From the NCBI GenBank assembly GCA_011033025.1, contig WFMF01000017.1:496001-560000 (forward strand): 64,000 nt of DNA, written 5' to 3'. This stretch comes from Beroe forskalii. Taxonomy: Eukaryota; Ctenophora; Nuda; Beroida; Beroidae. The notes below the pieces were generated by a model, which did no database searches, was not told where the DNA came from, and saw only the letters and a program-made list of their open reading frames with translations. Made by a program: the position numbers and the translations under genes. Positions 21,361 to 33,613 of the stretch are shown in pieces (within the stretch, counting starts at the first letter, position 1; the number at the start of each line of letters is the position of its first letter).

Positions 21361-22520
21361 CCGATAATGTTTGGTTATGAATAGGAATACAACCACGGCT
21401 TCATCACGTCGCTTATCATGTTATCAGGTGAAAAAAGGGCTTTGGAATATTCTGTGTGAGACATAGTCCTGCGATGGCCATATCCCACAGTCCATATCCC
21501 ACAGTCCATATCCCACAATCGACCTTAGGATCAAGGATGTGATGCGCTTTGGACTGCAGAAATTATAATGTTGAATCGCCTGCATTTTATCCCGTTCAGG
21601 CCGCAACTCCCAACAAACTCCAAAAGTCCTAACAAAGTAACAACTTTAAAACTTAGATTCTGAAATAAAATAAAATAGAGAGCAGTGTACTGCAATTCTA
21701 AAGCGAGCACTGCACTGTATACTATGACGTACCATCTTCTATTTCTTCTAATCTTCATGCGGTGATGTCGCCTACCACAAGTTATATTGCTATAGCTACA
21801 ATATGCCTCAACATGTGACTTCACGAAGCTCAGCTCTCAATTATATATTAAGAAGCTGAGCAGCAGAAGTTCGAATATGAAGTGCAGGGGGGGGGGGACG
21901 TCAAGATTGCGATCTGCCTTTCTGCTGGAAAGACAGCGAACGGGATTTCTCTTCGGATCTCGATTCACAATCTCAATATATTAGAGTTACAGCAGTGGTG
22001 ACGTAACGGTAAGACGTGGACAGTAAATGGTTAACACCTCCGGTAACCAGTTAACCACATTCAAACGGCACAAGTAGCATGGGATAACTGCTGAATTGGG
22101 CAACTGGCCGCCAACAGTACTTCATGCTTTCTTACAGGGCCCTGGCCCAGTCACCAGTGTCCCACCGCCGTCTTTTTTTAAGAAATTTGAATCAAGACTT
22201 CAATCAATCAAAATAAGAAAATATATAGTAGTAAGTGAGTAAGTGAAACCTTGAACGACAAACTCAAATTGCAACCATAAGCAATCTCTCACGCAAGGAG
22301 TCAATCTGATGGAATCTTGATTTATAATAGCCCAATATGTCCAAACATGGAATAATGTTATGCTGAAGATTACTTACTTACGTATGTTCTCATAAAATTT
22401 TACAATAGGACTAACACTATGCAAGTAGTTACCTTATTAAGAAGAATGTTGGAACTAAAAAAGATTCATTTAGTCTCAACTATCAAAGCCATAACAGTAA
22501 GACGTAATTGTACAATGTAC
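21361..22520. other. Intergenic, no gene recognised
   Basis: Contains a short triplicate CCATATCCCACAGT phrase at about 21478-21520 and a G run near 21888. I see no conserved protein and no RNA gene. Confidence 0.45.
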
Positions 22521-22523
22521 TTA

Positions 22524-25500
22524 TAGTAAGGGAATTGTGTGGAGGGCCTGGGAAAAAATTATTGACAAAGGTTTGAGTGGTTCAATTGACTCTAATAGGT
22601 GTCTAGAGTCGCCAAAAAAATTGATTCAAATTTTCGACTTTCGGAAACCTCAGGGTGGCCACGCCCATTTTTGACCATGGGAATTTTTGAGAAAAATTGC
22701 TAAAAATTCATTCAAACGCAAATAGGGCATGATTATACTCTAATCCCATGTTTTTTGGCACGAGAAATCGTTTAGAACCGATATCTAAGTCCTGAAACCA
22801 ATATTTTGGACGTTATGGGCCACGCCCACTTTTTGTCATCAATACTATGGCCGAAAAACCAAAATTATTGTATGGCTTCAACTAGGGCATGATTATACTT
22901 GAATCCTAGGTTTTTTGGCACGAGAAATCGATTAAAACCATTACCAAAACGCTATAATTAATACTTTGGGCATTTTGGACCACGCCCACTTTTTGGCAAG
23001 AGCATTATGGCTGAAAATCCGAAGTTGTTATATGGCATCAACTAGCGCATGATTATACTTGAACCCTAGTTTTTTTGGCACGAGAAATCGATCAAAACAG
23101 TTTTCAAAACGTTACAATTAAAATTTTGGGCATTTTGGACCACGCCCAAATATTATGGCCGGAAATCCAAAATTATTATATACCTAGCTTCAACAAGGGC
23201 ATAATTATACTTGAATACTTGGTGTTTTGGACGGAGAAATCGATAAATGCAATTACCAAAACTCCAGTCCAACCTTCTCGGACTCCTGAACAACTCTATC
23301 GTACTTCTGAGCAACCCTCTCAGACTCCTGAGCAGCCCTCTTGTACTCTTGACCAACTCTCTCGTACTCCAGAACAACCCTCTCGTACTCCTTTGAAATC
23401 TTCTTCTCTTCTTGTACTCCTGAACAACTCTATCGTACTTCTGAGCAACCCTTTCGGACTCCTGAACTACTCTCTTGTACTCCTGACCAACCCTCTCGTA
23501 CTCCTGAGCAACCCTCTCGGACTCCTGAGCAACCCTCTCGTACTCCAGAACAACCCTCTCGTACTCCAGAACAACCCTCTTGTACTCCTGAACAACTCTA
23601 TCGTACTTCTGAGCAACCCTCTCGGACTCCTGAGCAGCCCTCTTGTACTCCTGATCAACCCTATCGTACTCCTGAGCAACCCTCTTGGACTACTGAGCAA
23701 CCCTCTCGTACTCTTTAACAACCCTCTTGTACTCCTGAATAACTCTATCGGACTTCTGAGCAACCCTCTCGGACTCCTGAACTACTCTCTTGTACTCCTG
23801 ACCAGCCCTCTCGTATTCCTGACCAACCCTCTCAGACTCCTGAACAACCCTATCGTACTCCAGAACAACCCTCTCATACTCGGGTTAACAGCCCTCTTGT
23901 ACTCCAGAACAACCCTCTTGTACTCCTGAGCAACCCTCTTGTACTCCTGAAGAATCCTCTTGTACTCCAGAAGAACCCTCTCGTATTCCTTAACAACCCT
24001 CTCGTAGTCTTGACCACCCCTCGTCCCCTCTCGTACTCATGACCAATCTTCTCGAACTCCTTAACAACTCTCTCGTAGTCTTGACCACCCCTTGTCCCCT
24101 CTCGTACTCCTGAACTACGCTCTCGCACTGGTGAAAAACTCTATCGAACTCCTGAGTAATCCTCTCGTACTCTTGACCACCTCTCTCGTGCTTCTGAACT
24201 ACCCTCTCGGACTCATAAACAGACTCGTGAACAACCCTATTGGACTCAAGAACAACTATATTGTACTTCTGAGCAACACTCTCGGACTCCCGAGCAATCC
24301 TCTTGTACTCCTGGGTAGCCTTATGGAACTCCAGAACCTTGGAAATTCGCCTAGAATCTTAAGGGAAAGCATGAGAGAATCACTGAAAAAGACATGCGTT
24401 TGGTGAGGATTTCCCTCTCATTTTACGTGTTTCCCTTTCTATTACAAGGAATTCCCTCATTTTTAAAAGCAATTTCCTCAAAAATAAGCTGCTTTTCACT
24501 ACACCCCTTCCAGGAGCTCTACCTTGGAAATATGAGCAGATTTCTGTATCCTAGATAGCTTTTTCACACGAGCATGGATGCCTTAGTACCGAAAAACCAA
24601 AATTTTGAGTTAACACAACCTACATTCTTCACGGTTTGCCACCGGTTTCAAAGGAAAGGGTCATTCCTCGAGGGATGGCCTTATTAATTTAAAGCTTTCC
24701 CTTAAAAAGGATTCACTTAATTTGTACATACGGGCCATTAGGTAGATATGGTCCACATTACCCAAAATATTAGACTTGGCGTGAAGAAAATTGCTTAAAT
24801 AAACTCCTCGTGTCAAAGACCTATTATTCGAGCAAAATCATGCCCTAGCCCCTAGCTGATGCCATATCCAATAACTTCAGATTTTCAGCCATAATATTAA
24901 TGACAAAAATTGGGCGTGGTCCAAATTCCAAAATGCCTAAAATATTAGCTCAAGCCTTTTGGTAATTGCTTTAATCGATTTCTCGTGCCAAAAAAACTAG
25001 GGTTTAAGTATAATCATGTTAGTTGAAGTCATATAATAACTTCGGATTTTCGGCCATAATGCTCGTGCCAAAAAGTGGGCGTGGTCCAAAATGCACAAAA
25101 TATTAACTCTAACGTTTTGACAACTGCTTCAATCGATTTCTCGTGCCAAAAAACCTAGGGGCCAAGTATAATCATGCGCTAGTTGATGCCTTATATTGGC
25201 TTCGGATTTTCGGCCATTATGCTCGTGCCAAAAAGTGGGCGTGGTCCAAAATGCCCAAAATATTAATTATAGCGTTTTGGTAATTGTTTTAATCGATTTC
25301 TCGTGCCAAAAAACCTAGGATTCAAGTATAATCATGCCCTAGTTGAAGCCATATTATAATTTTGGCTTTTCGGCCATAATATTGATGACAAAAAGTGGGC
25401 GTGGCCCATAACGGCCAAAATATTGGTTTTAGGACTTAGATATCGGTTCTTAACGATTTCTCGCGTCGAAAAACATGGGATTAGAGTATAATCATGCCCT

Positions 25501-25710
25501 ATTTGCTTTTAAATGAATTTTTAGCAATTTTTCTTTAAAATTCCCACGGTCAAAAATGGGCGTGGCCATCCTGAGGTTTCCGAAAGTCGAAAATTTGAAT
25601 CAATTTTTTTGGTGACTCTAGACACCTATTAGAGTCAATTGAACCACTCAAACCTTTGTCAATAATTTTTTCCCAGATACCATGCCTATATCCAAATAAT
25701 TCCCTTACTA
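22524..25710. mobile_element. 3.2-kb inverted-repeat (fold-back) element with TTA flanks
   Basis: The left end begins TAGTAAGGGAATT and the right end is its inverse, flanked by TTA at 22521-22523 and 25711-25713. After an unequal outer stretch the arms match closely for about 150 bp (for example GACAAAGGTTTGAGTGGTTC), and then continue as units of about 185 bp (GGCACGAGAAATCGATTAAA ... CACGCCCACTTTTTGG). There are about three such units in the left arm and about four in inverted orientation in the right arm (24800-25500). The centre is a 21-bp minisatellite. No transposase is visible. A 3-bp TTA flank would fit PIF/Harbinger-like insertion, but placement is tentative. Confidence 0.8.
23270..24345. 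repeat. 21-bp minisatellite inside the fold-back element
   Basis: About fifty imperfect copies of ACTCCTGAACAACCCTCTCGT. Because 21 is divisible by three, long frames stay open on both strands (seven-residue repeats such as LLSNPLV), but these frames are a by-product of the repeat and there is no sign of a gene. Confidence 0.9.
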
Positions 25711-25713
25711 TTA

Positions 25714-26958
25714 TGGATTTGAATTTGAATTTTAATGTGTTTAATTGAGCAAATTTCACCATCATGGTCGCAGAGTGATTCACTCTATGTTGCTGGTCTT
25801 GTTGCCAAACAAGCTAAATATCAGCTGCATTATCGAGCATTAATTTGTCTCGAATTCGAATAGACGTGTATATCAATATGAAATATGAATTAATCTATAT
25901 AGTACCAAAGGATGGACTTAAATTTTTTTCAAATCAGTGAAAAACATCATACTTTTAACTCAATTTAATAAGTACAGTGATTTAACTATTTAAGTACAAA
26001 AATATATATTATGCACCAGTTTATTCAACCTTTCTCCCTTTATTTCGAAGAAATTTAATCTGTCGTTTTGTCTCGTGAACAAAGAATTATATTTGAAAAA
26101 GGAAGAAATTTAAAGTATATTTTCAGATTAAAGCCCTTGAAATCTATTAGTTATAGACTTAAGAACATTCATTATTCAAATTTCGGCTGTTTTCTGTGTC
26201 CTGCCCTCCTGATAGTATTACAATTATAATCATTAAATAATGTGCATTTTGAAACATAATTTTCTTTTCAACAAGTAAAAAATAGTATAACCTACAACTC
26301 AACAACTCGGTTAACCCGATGGTATGATAATATTAACTGAAAATCCCATAACCAAAACGAAAAATCAAACTTATCCAGTAACAGTAAATTAATATTCTTG
26401 TATTTAAATTTCTTAAACGAAATTCAGAAAATACCGATTATACTTAGTAGTAGTAGTACTGAGAAGAAATCATGTTGATACAACTATTTATCGACAGTAT
26501 TCAGAATGATAAAGCAACTAGAAAAATCATCTGCATCTACTCATCTAGAAGGAGCCGCACAAAACCTACTTTGTACTGCTTTTTGCTAAACCCATCATCT
26601 ACAAACCATCATTCTAAGAAAACAAGTAAAGCACATTGTTACGCTTTTTAAGCTATTTTAATAAGACTTTATGTATGTAATTTAAAGCTAAACTGTAAAG
26701 ATTATGATAATAGTAAAATCTAAAGCATGATAGATTCATAACTTCGTATGTAGCGCACTGATAATTGGCAGCAATAATTACGAGTGACGTCATGATGATA
26801 ATTAAAAATGGTAAACTATGATGAGATGATCTTATCATTGACTGCCAATAATTTGCTTGCGCACATCGATCCCAGATCCCTAAAACCCTGCACACCGATC
26901 CCGGATCCATAATAAATCCCACGTGGATGCAGGAATCCGGGATGCTTCCTAGCCTGAT
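25714..26958. other. Intergenic downstream of the aquaporin gene
   Basis: AT-rich, with short frames only. It must include the aquaporin 3' untranslated region on the minus strand. No repeat family was recognised. Confidence 0.45.
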
Positions 26959-29116
26959 TTAAGCATCCTCCTGATCAGCCTCATCCCCTTGATCCAGAGC
27001 CTTGTGTTTAGTAGCAGAGGAGGCAAGGTAGTGAAGGGAGAAGAAGAACTCGTACATCAGCCCTCCTACCACTGCAGCTACTAGCGGTCCAACTATGTAA
27101 ATCTGAGGAGAGTGTGGGTTGTCAATATTTTTGGGGTTCCAACATTTAGAAATTAGATAAAGGGTTTTTAAATACCTATGTTGTATAACAGTGACTATGA
27201 ATATGATCAGGGTCCTGGGCCAATTAATATTTAGTGTTAACTCATAAGATATTCAACCCAATATTCCCACTTTCGTGCTGCTATTTATCCTTTCATCGTA
27301 TCGGGGAATGTCAAATATAGCTGAATACACAGAAGGTGTATGGGGGTGTGCCTTTAAACCACATAGAACCTAGCAATACACTTCTGTGAACGCGGTGTAA
27401 GCATAAGTTAGAGGTAAATTAGTAGTGCACGACCTAAAAAAATAATAAAATAAATGCCATGAAAATTATCAGTTTATCGGCACTAAAATTTGATGATAAT
27501 TGCGTCGTAAAAAGTTAAAAGTCTAGATTCATAGAACTCACCCAGAAGTCGGATCCTATTTTTCCCTCAATGATGTTGGTAGCCAGAGCCCGGGCAGGGT
27601 TAATTCCACAGCCAGTGAGAGGAGCCTGTGGGTATTATGGTGAAATGATATGGATAACCAAATAATCAATTATAACTGAATACTGATTTAAAAGAGAGGC
27701 GAACTTCAGGGTAACTGAAATAGTTAAATGATGATTAATTGCTCGCTCTGCAAAAAAATGATTTCGGGATGAAATGGACTCTCAAATTTGGAAGCTTCTC
27801 CATCTGTGGGATGATAAGGGAAGTACTATATTACCATGAACTGTACACCACAGAAGACAGCAAATCCGATGGACAGGGGCTGGAGGAAGCCAGGAGGGTG
27901 ACCCCTGCACGCGTTAGTGGTTGCCAGCACAGTCAGCACCAGGAACAGGGTTCCAACGATCTCAAGAACAAGTCCTCCCCAAACAGGAACAAGTTTGGTG
28001 TTGACTCCAACTGCGCCGGGGCAAGTTCCAAGCATGCCTTTCAAGAGACCTGTGTGGGCGTGTCTTGGGGTTGATTTATACAATTATGGTGGCAGTCCAT
28101 AAATTTTAAGCCACCATTACCTAAACTCTGTTACCTTCACGTGGAATAATTTATGCTGCTGCTTCACAAAGTTCTAGAGTTCTAGAAACTGGTTTCAAAT
28201 TATGAAATAGTGAAATAAGACAGTCTCAAAAAAATGTCTTAATCTTCACAAGTCACAGTTACGAAGAAGAAGAGTGGAATCATTACGGGTTCCATCCCAT
28301 TTTTTGCACACTAACAATTTCAGCCATGAAACGATCCTACGAACCTGTAGCAATAAGTCCGCCAATGATTTGACAAACAGAGAAGATACAAGCTTTGACG
28401 ATGGAGCACTTGCGACTGAAGAAGAGACCGAAGGACACTGCAGGATTTAGATGTGCTCCGCTGATATCAGAGAAGAGATGGACTGCACCTGCGACTCCTG
28501 GTATGGTGGATAGGGTTAGTGATGATATTGTGTTATTAGGGAGTTCTTAGAATTGTTTCTGATTGAGTGCTGGTAAAAATCTTGATTTGTACTGATTTTT
28601 ATGATAATCAATTAAGCTTAATTGACCAAGATCATGATCATGCAGACTTTTTATTGAAACGTGTAAACGTTTGAACGCTGCCAAATCTAAATCATAACTT
28701 TTGAAAAACAATTACAAAAAAATCAGCTTTCCCCACGGAGCCATGAACGCAATTTCATTACCGATTCCGAAAGCAAGAGCGATATGGAGTATATCGTTGG
28801 TAGATGCTCCTTCGTAGTTCAGCATCGTGGATCCTTGTACACCTGAGGGCAACCATGATTCAGAATTTAACTCTTATCAGTGACATTTAATTCAAATTCA
28901 ACACTGAACTTTGGAGTTTGTCAAAGTTATCAAATCAAGCAAAAGTTAGACACATTCGTTTGTTATTTTTTTGCAAAACATCCAAAGTGTCTCACCTCCA
29001 CAGCCTATGAAGAGGAGGTAAAAAGTTCCGATGAGTTCAGCGATCATTTCGCGAACAAGGCCGAGGCCACAGAAATCATCATCGGTGATGATGAATCCAC
29101 CAACTGTCACACCCAT
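26959..29116 (-). CDS. Aquaporin (six exons, complete)
   Basis: Exons on the minus strand: 28996-29116, 28762-28842, 28345-28497, 27835-28049, 27542-27625 and 26959-27102. All borders are GT-AG with consistent phases, giving 265 residues, the usual aquaporin length. Both half-helix motifs are present: SGAHLNPAVS in exon 3 and TGCGINPARAL in exon 5. Transmembrane segments include ELIGTFYLLFIGCG, LAFGIGVAGAVHLF, LEIVGTLFLVLTVL and YIVGPLVAAVVGGL. The pore-filter set, by alignment to mammalian AQP1, is Phe (LAFG), Val in place of the usual His, Cys (GCG) and Arg (NPAR). It should form a tetrameric plasma-membrane water or small-solute channel. The acidic C-terminus ends QEDA. The start at 29116 directly follows a polypyrimidine-AG, so an untranslated first exon is likely upstream. 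Subfamily is not certain. Confidence 0.94.
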
Positions 29117-30005
29117 CTCACTAGAACAGGAATAATGAGATAGTTCTGAGATTAAAGATATAGGATAGTCAAACACCCTTAAGATGGGTTTAATTCTATA
29201 CGAATTATCTATATGTACTTTAGAGGCGTAAGACGAACACGCAGACAATATAGAGCCCTGCGCAAGCAGGGCTCTATATAATATTTAAATGTCGACAGCG
29301 TAGCTGGAGACATTTAAATGATTTAGAGTGCGAGGCGAAGCGAAGCTGAGCCGAGTGCTCTAAATCATATTTCTGCGGTGAGTCTGAGCCTCTAAAGGCT
29401 ATAGTAGTCGAACGGTGTACAAAAGACACACCCTGTACACAACAAGCACACATTACCTTATATGGTAATAATAAAAAATGCTTGTTAACACAAAACAAAA
29501 AAGCGGGACTCAGCCGTTTTTGAGCAATTTTGATCAAACTTTCAGGATATTACGGGCAAGATATGACCAATACATTCCTAGAGTAGCTAACATTTCTGAC
29601 CCTCAGAAATTGAGATATGACAAATAAACCGGTGTTTTGTTTTAAAGTTACCGCTTAACAACTGGCTTTTCGGTCATAACTCCGCTTCTGGAGCTCAAAA
29701 ATGAATCTAAACTTCACTGAGATGCTGCTTTTATCTAGCTTTAAATATCCTGAAAGTTTCATCAAGTTTGCTCAAAAAACCTCGGAGATATGCACATTTT
29801 TGAAACGCAAAAGCAAAGGTCGCGTAGATTTGTATTTAAAGTTGTGTCATAACAGACACGAGATATAACACGCGTGTAGAACACGACTCTACGGATATAG
29901 TACTACCCTTTAAATCGGTCAAAACTTGTCGTGAGACTACTATAACAACTTAACAAGCGGAGCGAGTTTTATAGTTCGAATTATTGCTCCAGCCAAAGGC
30001 AATAA
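29117..30005. other. Hairpin-rich insertion-like block upstream of aquaporin exon 1
   Basis: Contains three hairpins in a row: 29249-29278 (GAGCCCTG around GCAAG), 29283-29319 (ATTTAAATGTC and its inverse) and 29319-29367 (TGATTTAGAG and its inverse). Further on, an inverted pair sits at about 29515-29550 and 29746-29780 (TTTCAGGATATT). It separates the real exon-1 region from a second diverged copy at 30010. It is probably mobile-element sequence; no protein is visible. Confidence 0.5.
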
Positions 30006-30007
30006 TT

Positions 30008-30115
30008 CCAATTATCAATCGAGACAAATCCACCAACCGTCACAGCAACTGTAAAAGCAACAGCTCTCACTTCTTTACTTGAACAGGTACGTTATGAGGT
30101 GAATAGTTACAGAGT
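30008..30115 (-). pseudogene. Partial duplicate of the aquaporin exon-1 5' region
   Basis: On the minus strand a stretch encoding AVTVGGFVSID matches the aquaporin N-terminus GVTVGGFIITDD, and the preceding polypyrimidine and AG acceptor region also matches (TTGAACAGG versus AGAACAGG with similar flanks). The similarity covers about 100 bp and lacks the membrane-helix part of the exon and the start Met. It is a relic or an alternative first coding exon. Confidence 0.6.
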
Positions 30116-30119
30116 TACT

Positions 30120-33040
30120 TTTGCTCCCTTGTGAAGCAGCTGGGGAGAATGTGAGGTGTCGCAATTTTCAACCTAGCTATTTTAAAAATGTCTAACATGT
30201 GGCTCATCAATATAAAATTCTAGTTCTTTTACATAACAGTTTCTGCAATTAAGTCAATTAAGCAACTATAACCGTTTTAGAAATGATAGTTTTGCCAAAT
30301 TCAATGCGTGAAGAAGGTGAAAACAATCAAAAAGCACAAATATAACTTGTGTAACCCTAGTAGTAAACGATCTGCACTAAAGTACTAAAAGCAGTGCATC
30401 CCATGATGCCCAAAAATTACCCTCTCACGGAATAGAGTGAAATGTGCTGTACGTGGCATATAGGTACGACTTAAAGCTGTCGATCCAGCGTGGGAAGGAC
30501 CTTGAGTCAAAGACCTTGACACATGATTGGATCAGGGCACGACTTCGAGACTACGCAGCCGTTTAAAATCGGCTGCGTGGTATTCCTAATCCGTAGGATT
30601 GCTAAATCTTCCTCACACATTGACCAATTTGCGAGCGAGTTAAAAAAGAAAACCTTCAACTCGTGCATTGATTTGTCACTTCCTAATGTACCTGTGGGTA
30701 TTAGGTGATAGGTACTAATAGCCTATAGCCGCCAAAGTAAAGTGCCAATATTTGTTTCCGGACATGATTAATGACCCGTTATATGTTGCAAATACCATAC
30801 CTGTATATCATTGGCGCATCTGCTTTTTTTGTTGTGGACAGGAGCGGATGTCCAATAAGTAAGTAAGTAATGCAAAATCTACGTAAAGTAAACCTGGTTT
30901 CTTTTATTTTTTAATCTGATTATTTTAGTATGTGAAAGTATTTAGATTTCTATCAGAAACGCAGTGCCTTTAGCAACGTCCCCTATGTTTACAAACAAAT
31001 AGAACAGGGCGATGAGTCTGAAACAAAAAGAATAGAGAAAGAAAAGAACAAAGGTTCTGTCATTACTATAGTTCCTGACTGACAAAATCAATGTGCACAT
31101 AAATAAATGAATCATAAGGTTGATTTATTAAGTTAATTCGGCCATGATTAAGTTATTTCATTGCTCGGCTGATGCTATGCACAGTATACTGTTACACTCA
31201 GAAAATGCGAAAATATGCACTTGATTTAATCTGAGTCTCCTTTAGTTATGTAGCGCACTTCATGTCTCAAAATTAATCTGAAATAAATTACCTAAAATAA
31301 ATGAAATCAACAATTCAGGAGGAGTTGCTTTGATTTACTGCCAGTAAGTAGCTTGCCATATCAATGATGCAACAAATTAACGAAATCACAGCAACAATAA
31401 GAAGAATTGACACTGAAATGGGAACAACTAAATATGTTGTTGCTGACACGCGCTTGTTGAGCTATTTGGTACATTTTGGGATACACCCGAGGGAATGGGG
31501 ATGTGACCGGTTTAGACCCGCAGCCCGAAGGGTGAGGGGGCTAAACCAATATCGACGCGATCGAGCAAGTTTCTACGATGAAAACGTGAAAACGTGAAAA
31601 CGTCAAAGGGTTCTAAAATAGTTAAAATACCCAAGAATTCTCATGTTTGACTGATTGAGTGCTTACTGCTTTGGCTCTGACCCACAAACCCACAATTACA
31701 CTATAAACCGTACATTCACCACTCAAATTCTGTGGCACAAAATTACAGAAGAGGAATTTACAGCTGTAACTCACATACGCACGTATTATATTGAACTAAA
31801 AGCGCGAAACATGCGGTATTGTTATAGGATGATGGCTCTGTAATGAGTCCAGAGAGAGGCTCTAAGAGCAGTGTATTCCTCAAGGGGAAGCAGAGAGACG
31901 CAGGTATGATTAACCTCCACGGCCCTTTGTTATTCTAGATAAGACACAGATCTGTAAATGTTTCTGATTATAAATATTCCGTAATGCTCGAGTAATTAGA
32001 CAATTATTGTGTAATTACACCAATTTACAGTCCCTTGATAATAATAAATAGAGGGTTTGTAAATTGGCTAAACATTTTGGCGTCGGTACATAATGATGTA
32101 CGTCATCCAAGCATCAATGATCCATTCAGTATACAAAGAGTATCAGAGTTGGGAGTTGGAAAGTAATTAGAATTAGGCTTTATGAACTGTTCCAAACAGG
32201 TACAGAAAATGATATCTTCTGACTTTGAGAACTGTACGCTAACGCTTGAGCCGTGCGATGACGTTGCACGGCCCTCAAAGTGAAGAGGTGTTATTGGTTG
32301 CAATCCCCAACAGTTCGTAGTAGTAACGTTTTAATACATCAGGATCTACGAGCTGAGAAGTTTGGTTGAGATTTGGTAACTCCCCTTCTTGATCATACGA
32401 ATAGACTGATTCCTGAGTTTAAACTGCTGTCACAGTACCAACTTACTAAGTTGGTGCGAGGGTGGTGTCATGAGAGTGCATACCAGAATATCAAGAATCT
32501 CTGGATGTTTTCAGTACACGATATATAGAATCTTGGAAACAACACTTGAATCAATAGCCACCAAATAAGCTTATAATGGAGATCAGTGGAAACCTATTCC
32601 TCGAGTTGTGATAGTCTGCGGCAGTTTAAGGAAGAGTTCTCTGAAATAAAACCAATAATCATGATTTCTAAATGTCTCATTGTGGCCCTTTTTGTCTTTC
32701 GTCACAGGTTGCAAATAACATCTCGAAATGATGTGGAAACTGGAAACTGGAAACTGTCCTGAATTTCTATTTCACCGAAACTTATCTTGGGTACGTGGAT
32801 TAAACGGTCCATAACTCCATGAGGGTAAGTCAACTTGTTGTTGCAGCTGCTCTATTCGCTTGCGTATTTGCTTTCAGTATCGTGATCTCAGTCTCTATGT
32901 CGGTTTTATTTTTGTTGTAAAGTTGTAAAGTTGTTTTGATCTTTTGATTGAACATCTGATGAACCACTAACACTTTCAACAATTCAGGGGAACATTTTTT
33001 AATGAAAAACGCCTTTTTTGTGCTAGACACACTATAGAGT
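30120..33040. other. Intergenic, no gene recognised
   Basis: AT-rich, with scattered short frames and small palindromes (for example GCAGCCGTTTAAAATCGGCTGC near 30557). The triplet GTGAAAACGTGAAAACGT near 31584 is a short repeat. I find no conserved protein, tRNA or rRNA. Confidence 0.45.
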
Positions 33041-33044
33041 TTGT

Positions 33045-33284
33045 AAATGAAACCCTCACACTATAAAGTAGCGCACGTTTCAAGTGGTGTGCACCTTTTT
33101 GAATTTTGAATAGTATCTCGGCTACTTTGATGTCTTTTGTTGTACAGTTGGTCATAAAATAGATAAAAGTGGCAGTTTTTGTTAGAAGTTGAGAAATTTG
33201 AGATACTATTCAAATTTCAAATAAAGAAATAAGTGCTCCCCAGGTTCTCTCAAAAGGTTATTTTACGAGTATGTGGGTTTCATT
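33045..33284. mobile_element. Small inverted-repeat element (MITE-like)
   Basis: The outer ends AATGAAACCCTCACAC and (minus strand) AATGAAACCCACATAC face each other about 240 bp apart. An inner pair, GAATTTTGAATAGTATCTC at 33101-33119 and its near inverse at 33200-33218, extends the fold. It lies about 330 bp upstream of the first protease gene. Confidence 0.5.
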
Positions 33285-33613
33285 GAACGAAATATCATAG
33301 GAAATATCAATATATCCCAAAACTTCTAAACTTTACTTCAATATCATATTTTCCCTCTGTTGTTGCGGGTAGTACAAAAAGTTTGTTAAAGAGATGTCTG
33401 TTTTTTCAAATTTCCATCTTAGTGAGCAAATTTTTTAATCTTCAGGCCTTTTAATTGGTCTTTTTAATCTTCAGTTGTAACATTTAATATTCAGCTCCTA
33501 AACATCGCGACTGAATTCGGTGGAGTTATTTAAATTTAAATAACTGGGACAATAGTCCCGGGTCTGTGTAGAATTTTAATTGACCTAACACCCATATACC
33601 CGTGTCTTTGAGC

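Noticed and set aside
23075..24406. Long open frames on both strands (up to 284 codons) with seven-residue repeats
   Set aside because: They follow from a 21-bp minisatellite whose unit is a multiple of three; there is no start context, no domain, and both strands are equally open.
30523..30708. 61-codon plus-strand frame
   Set aside because: Lies over small palindromes, resembles nothing known, and has no flanking gene structure.
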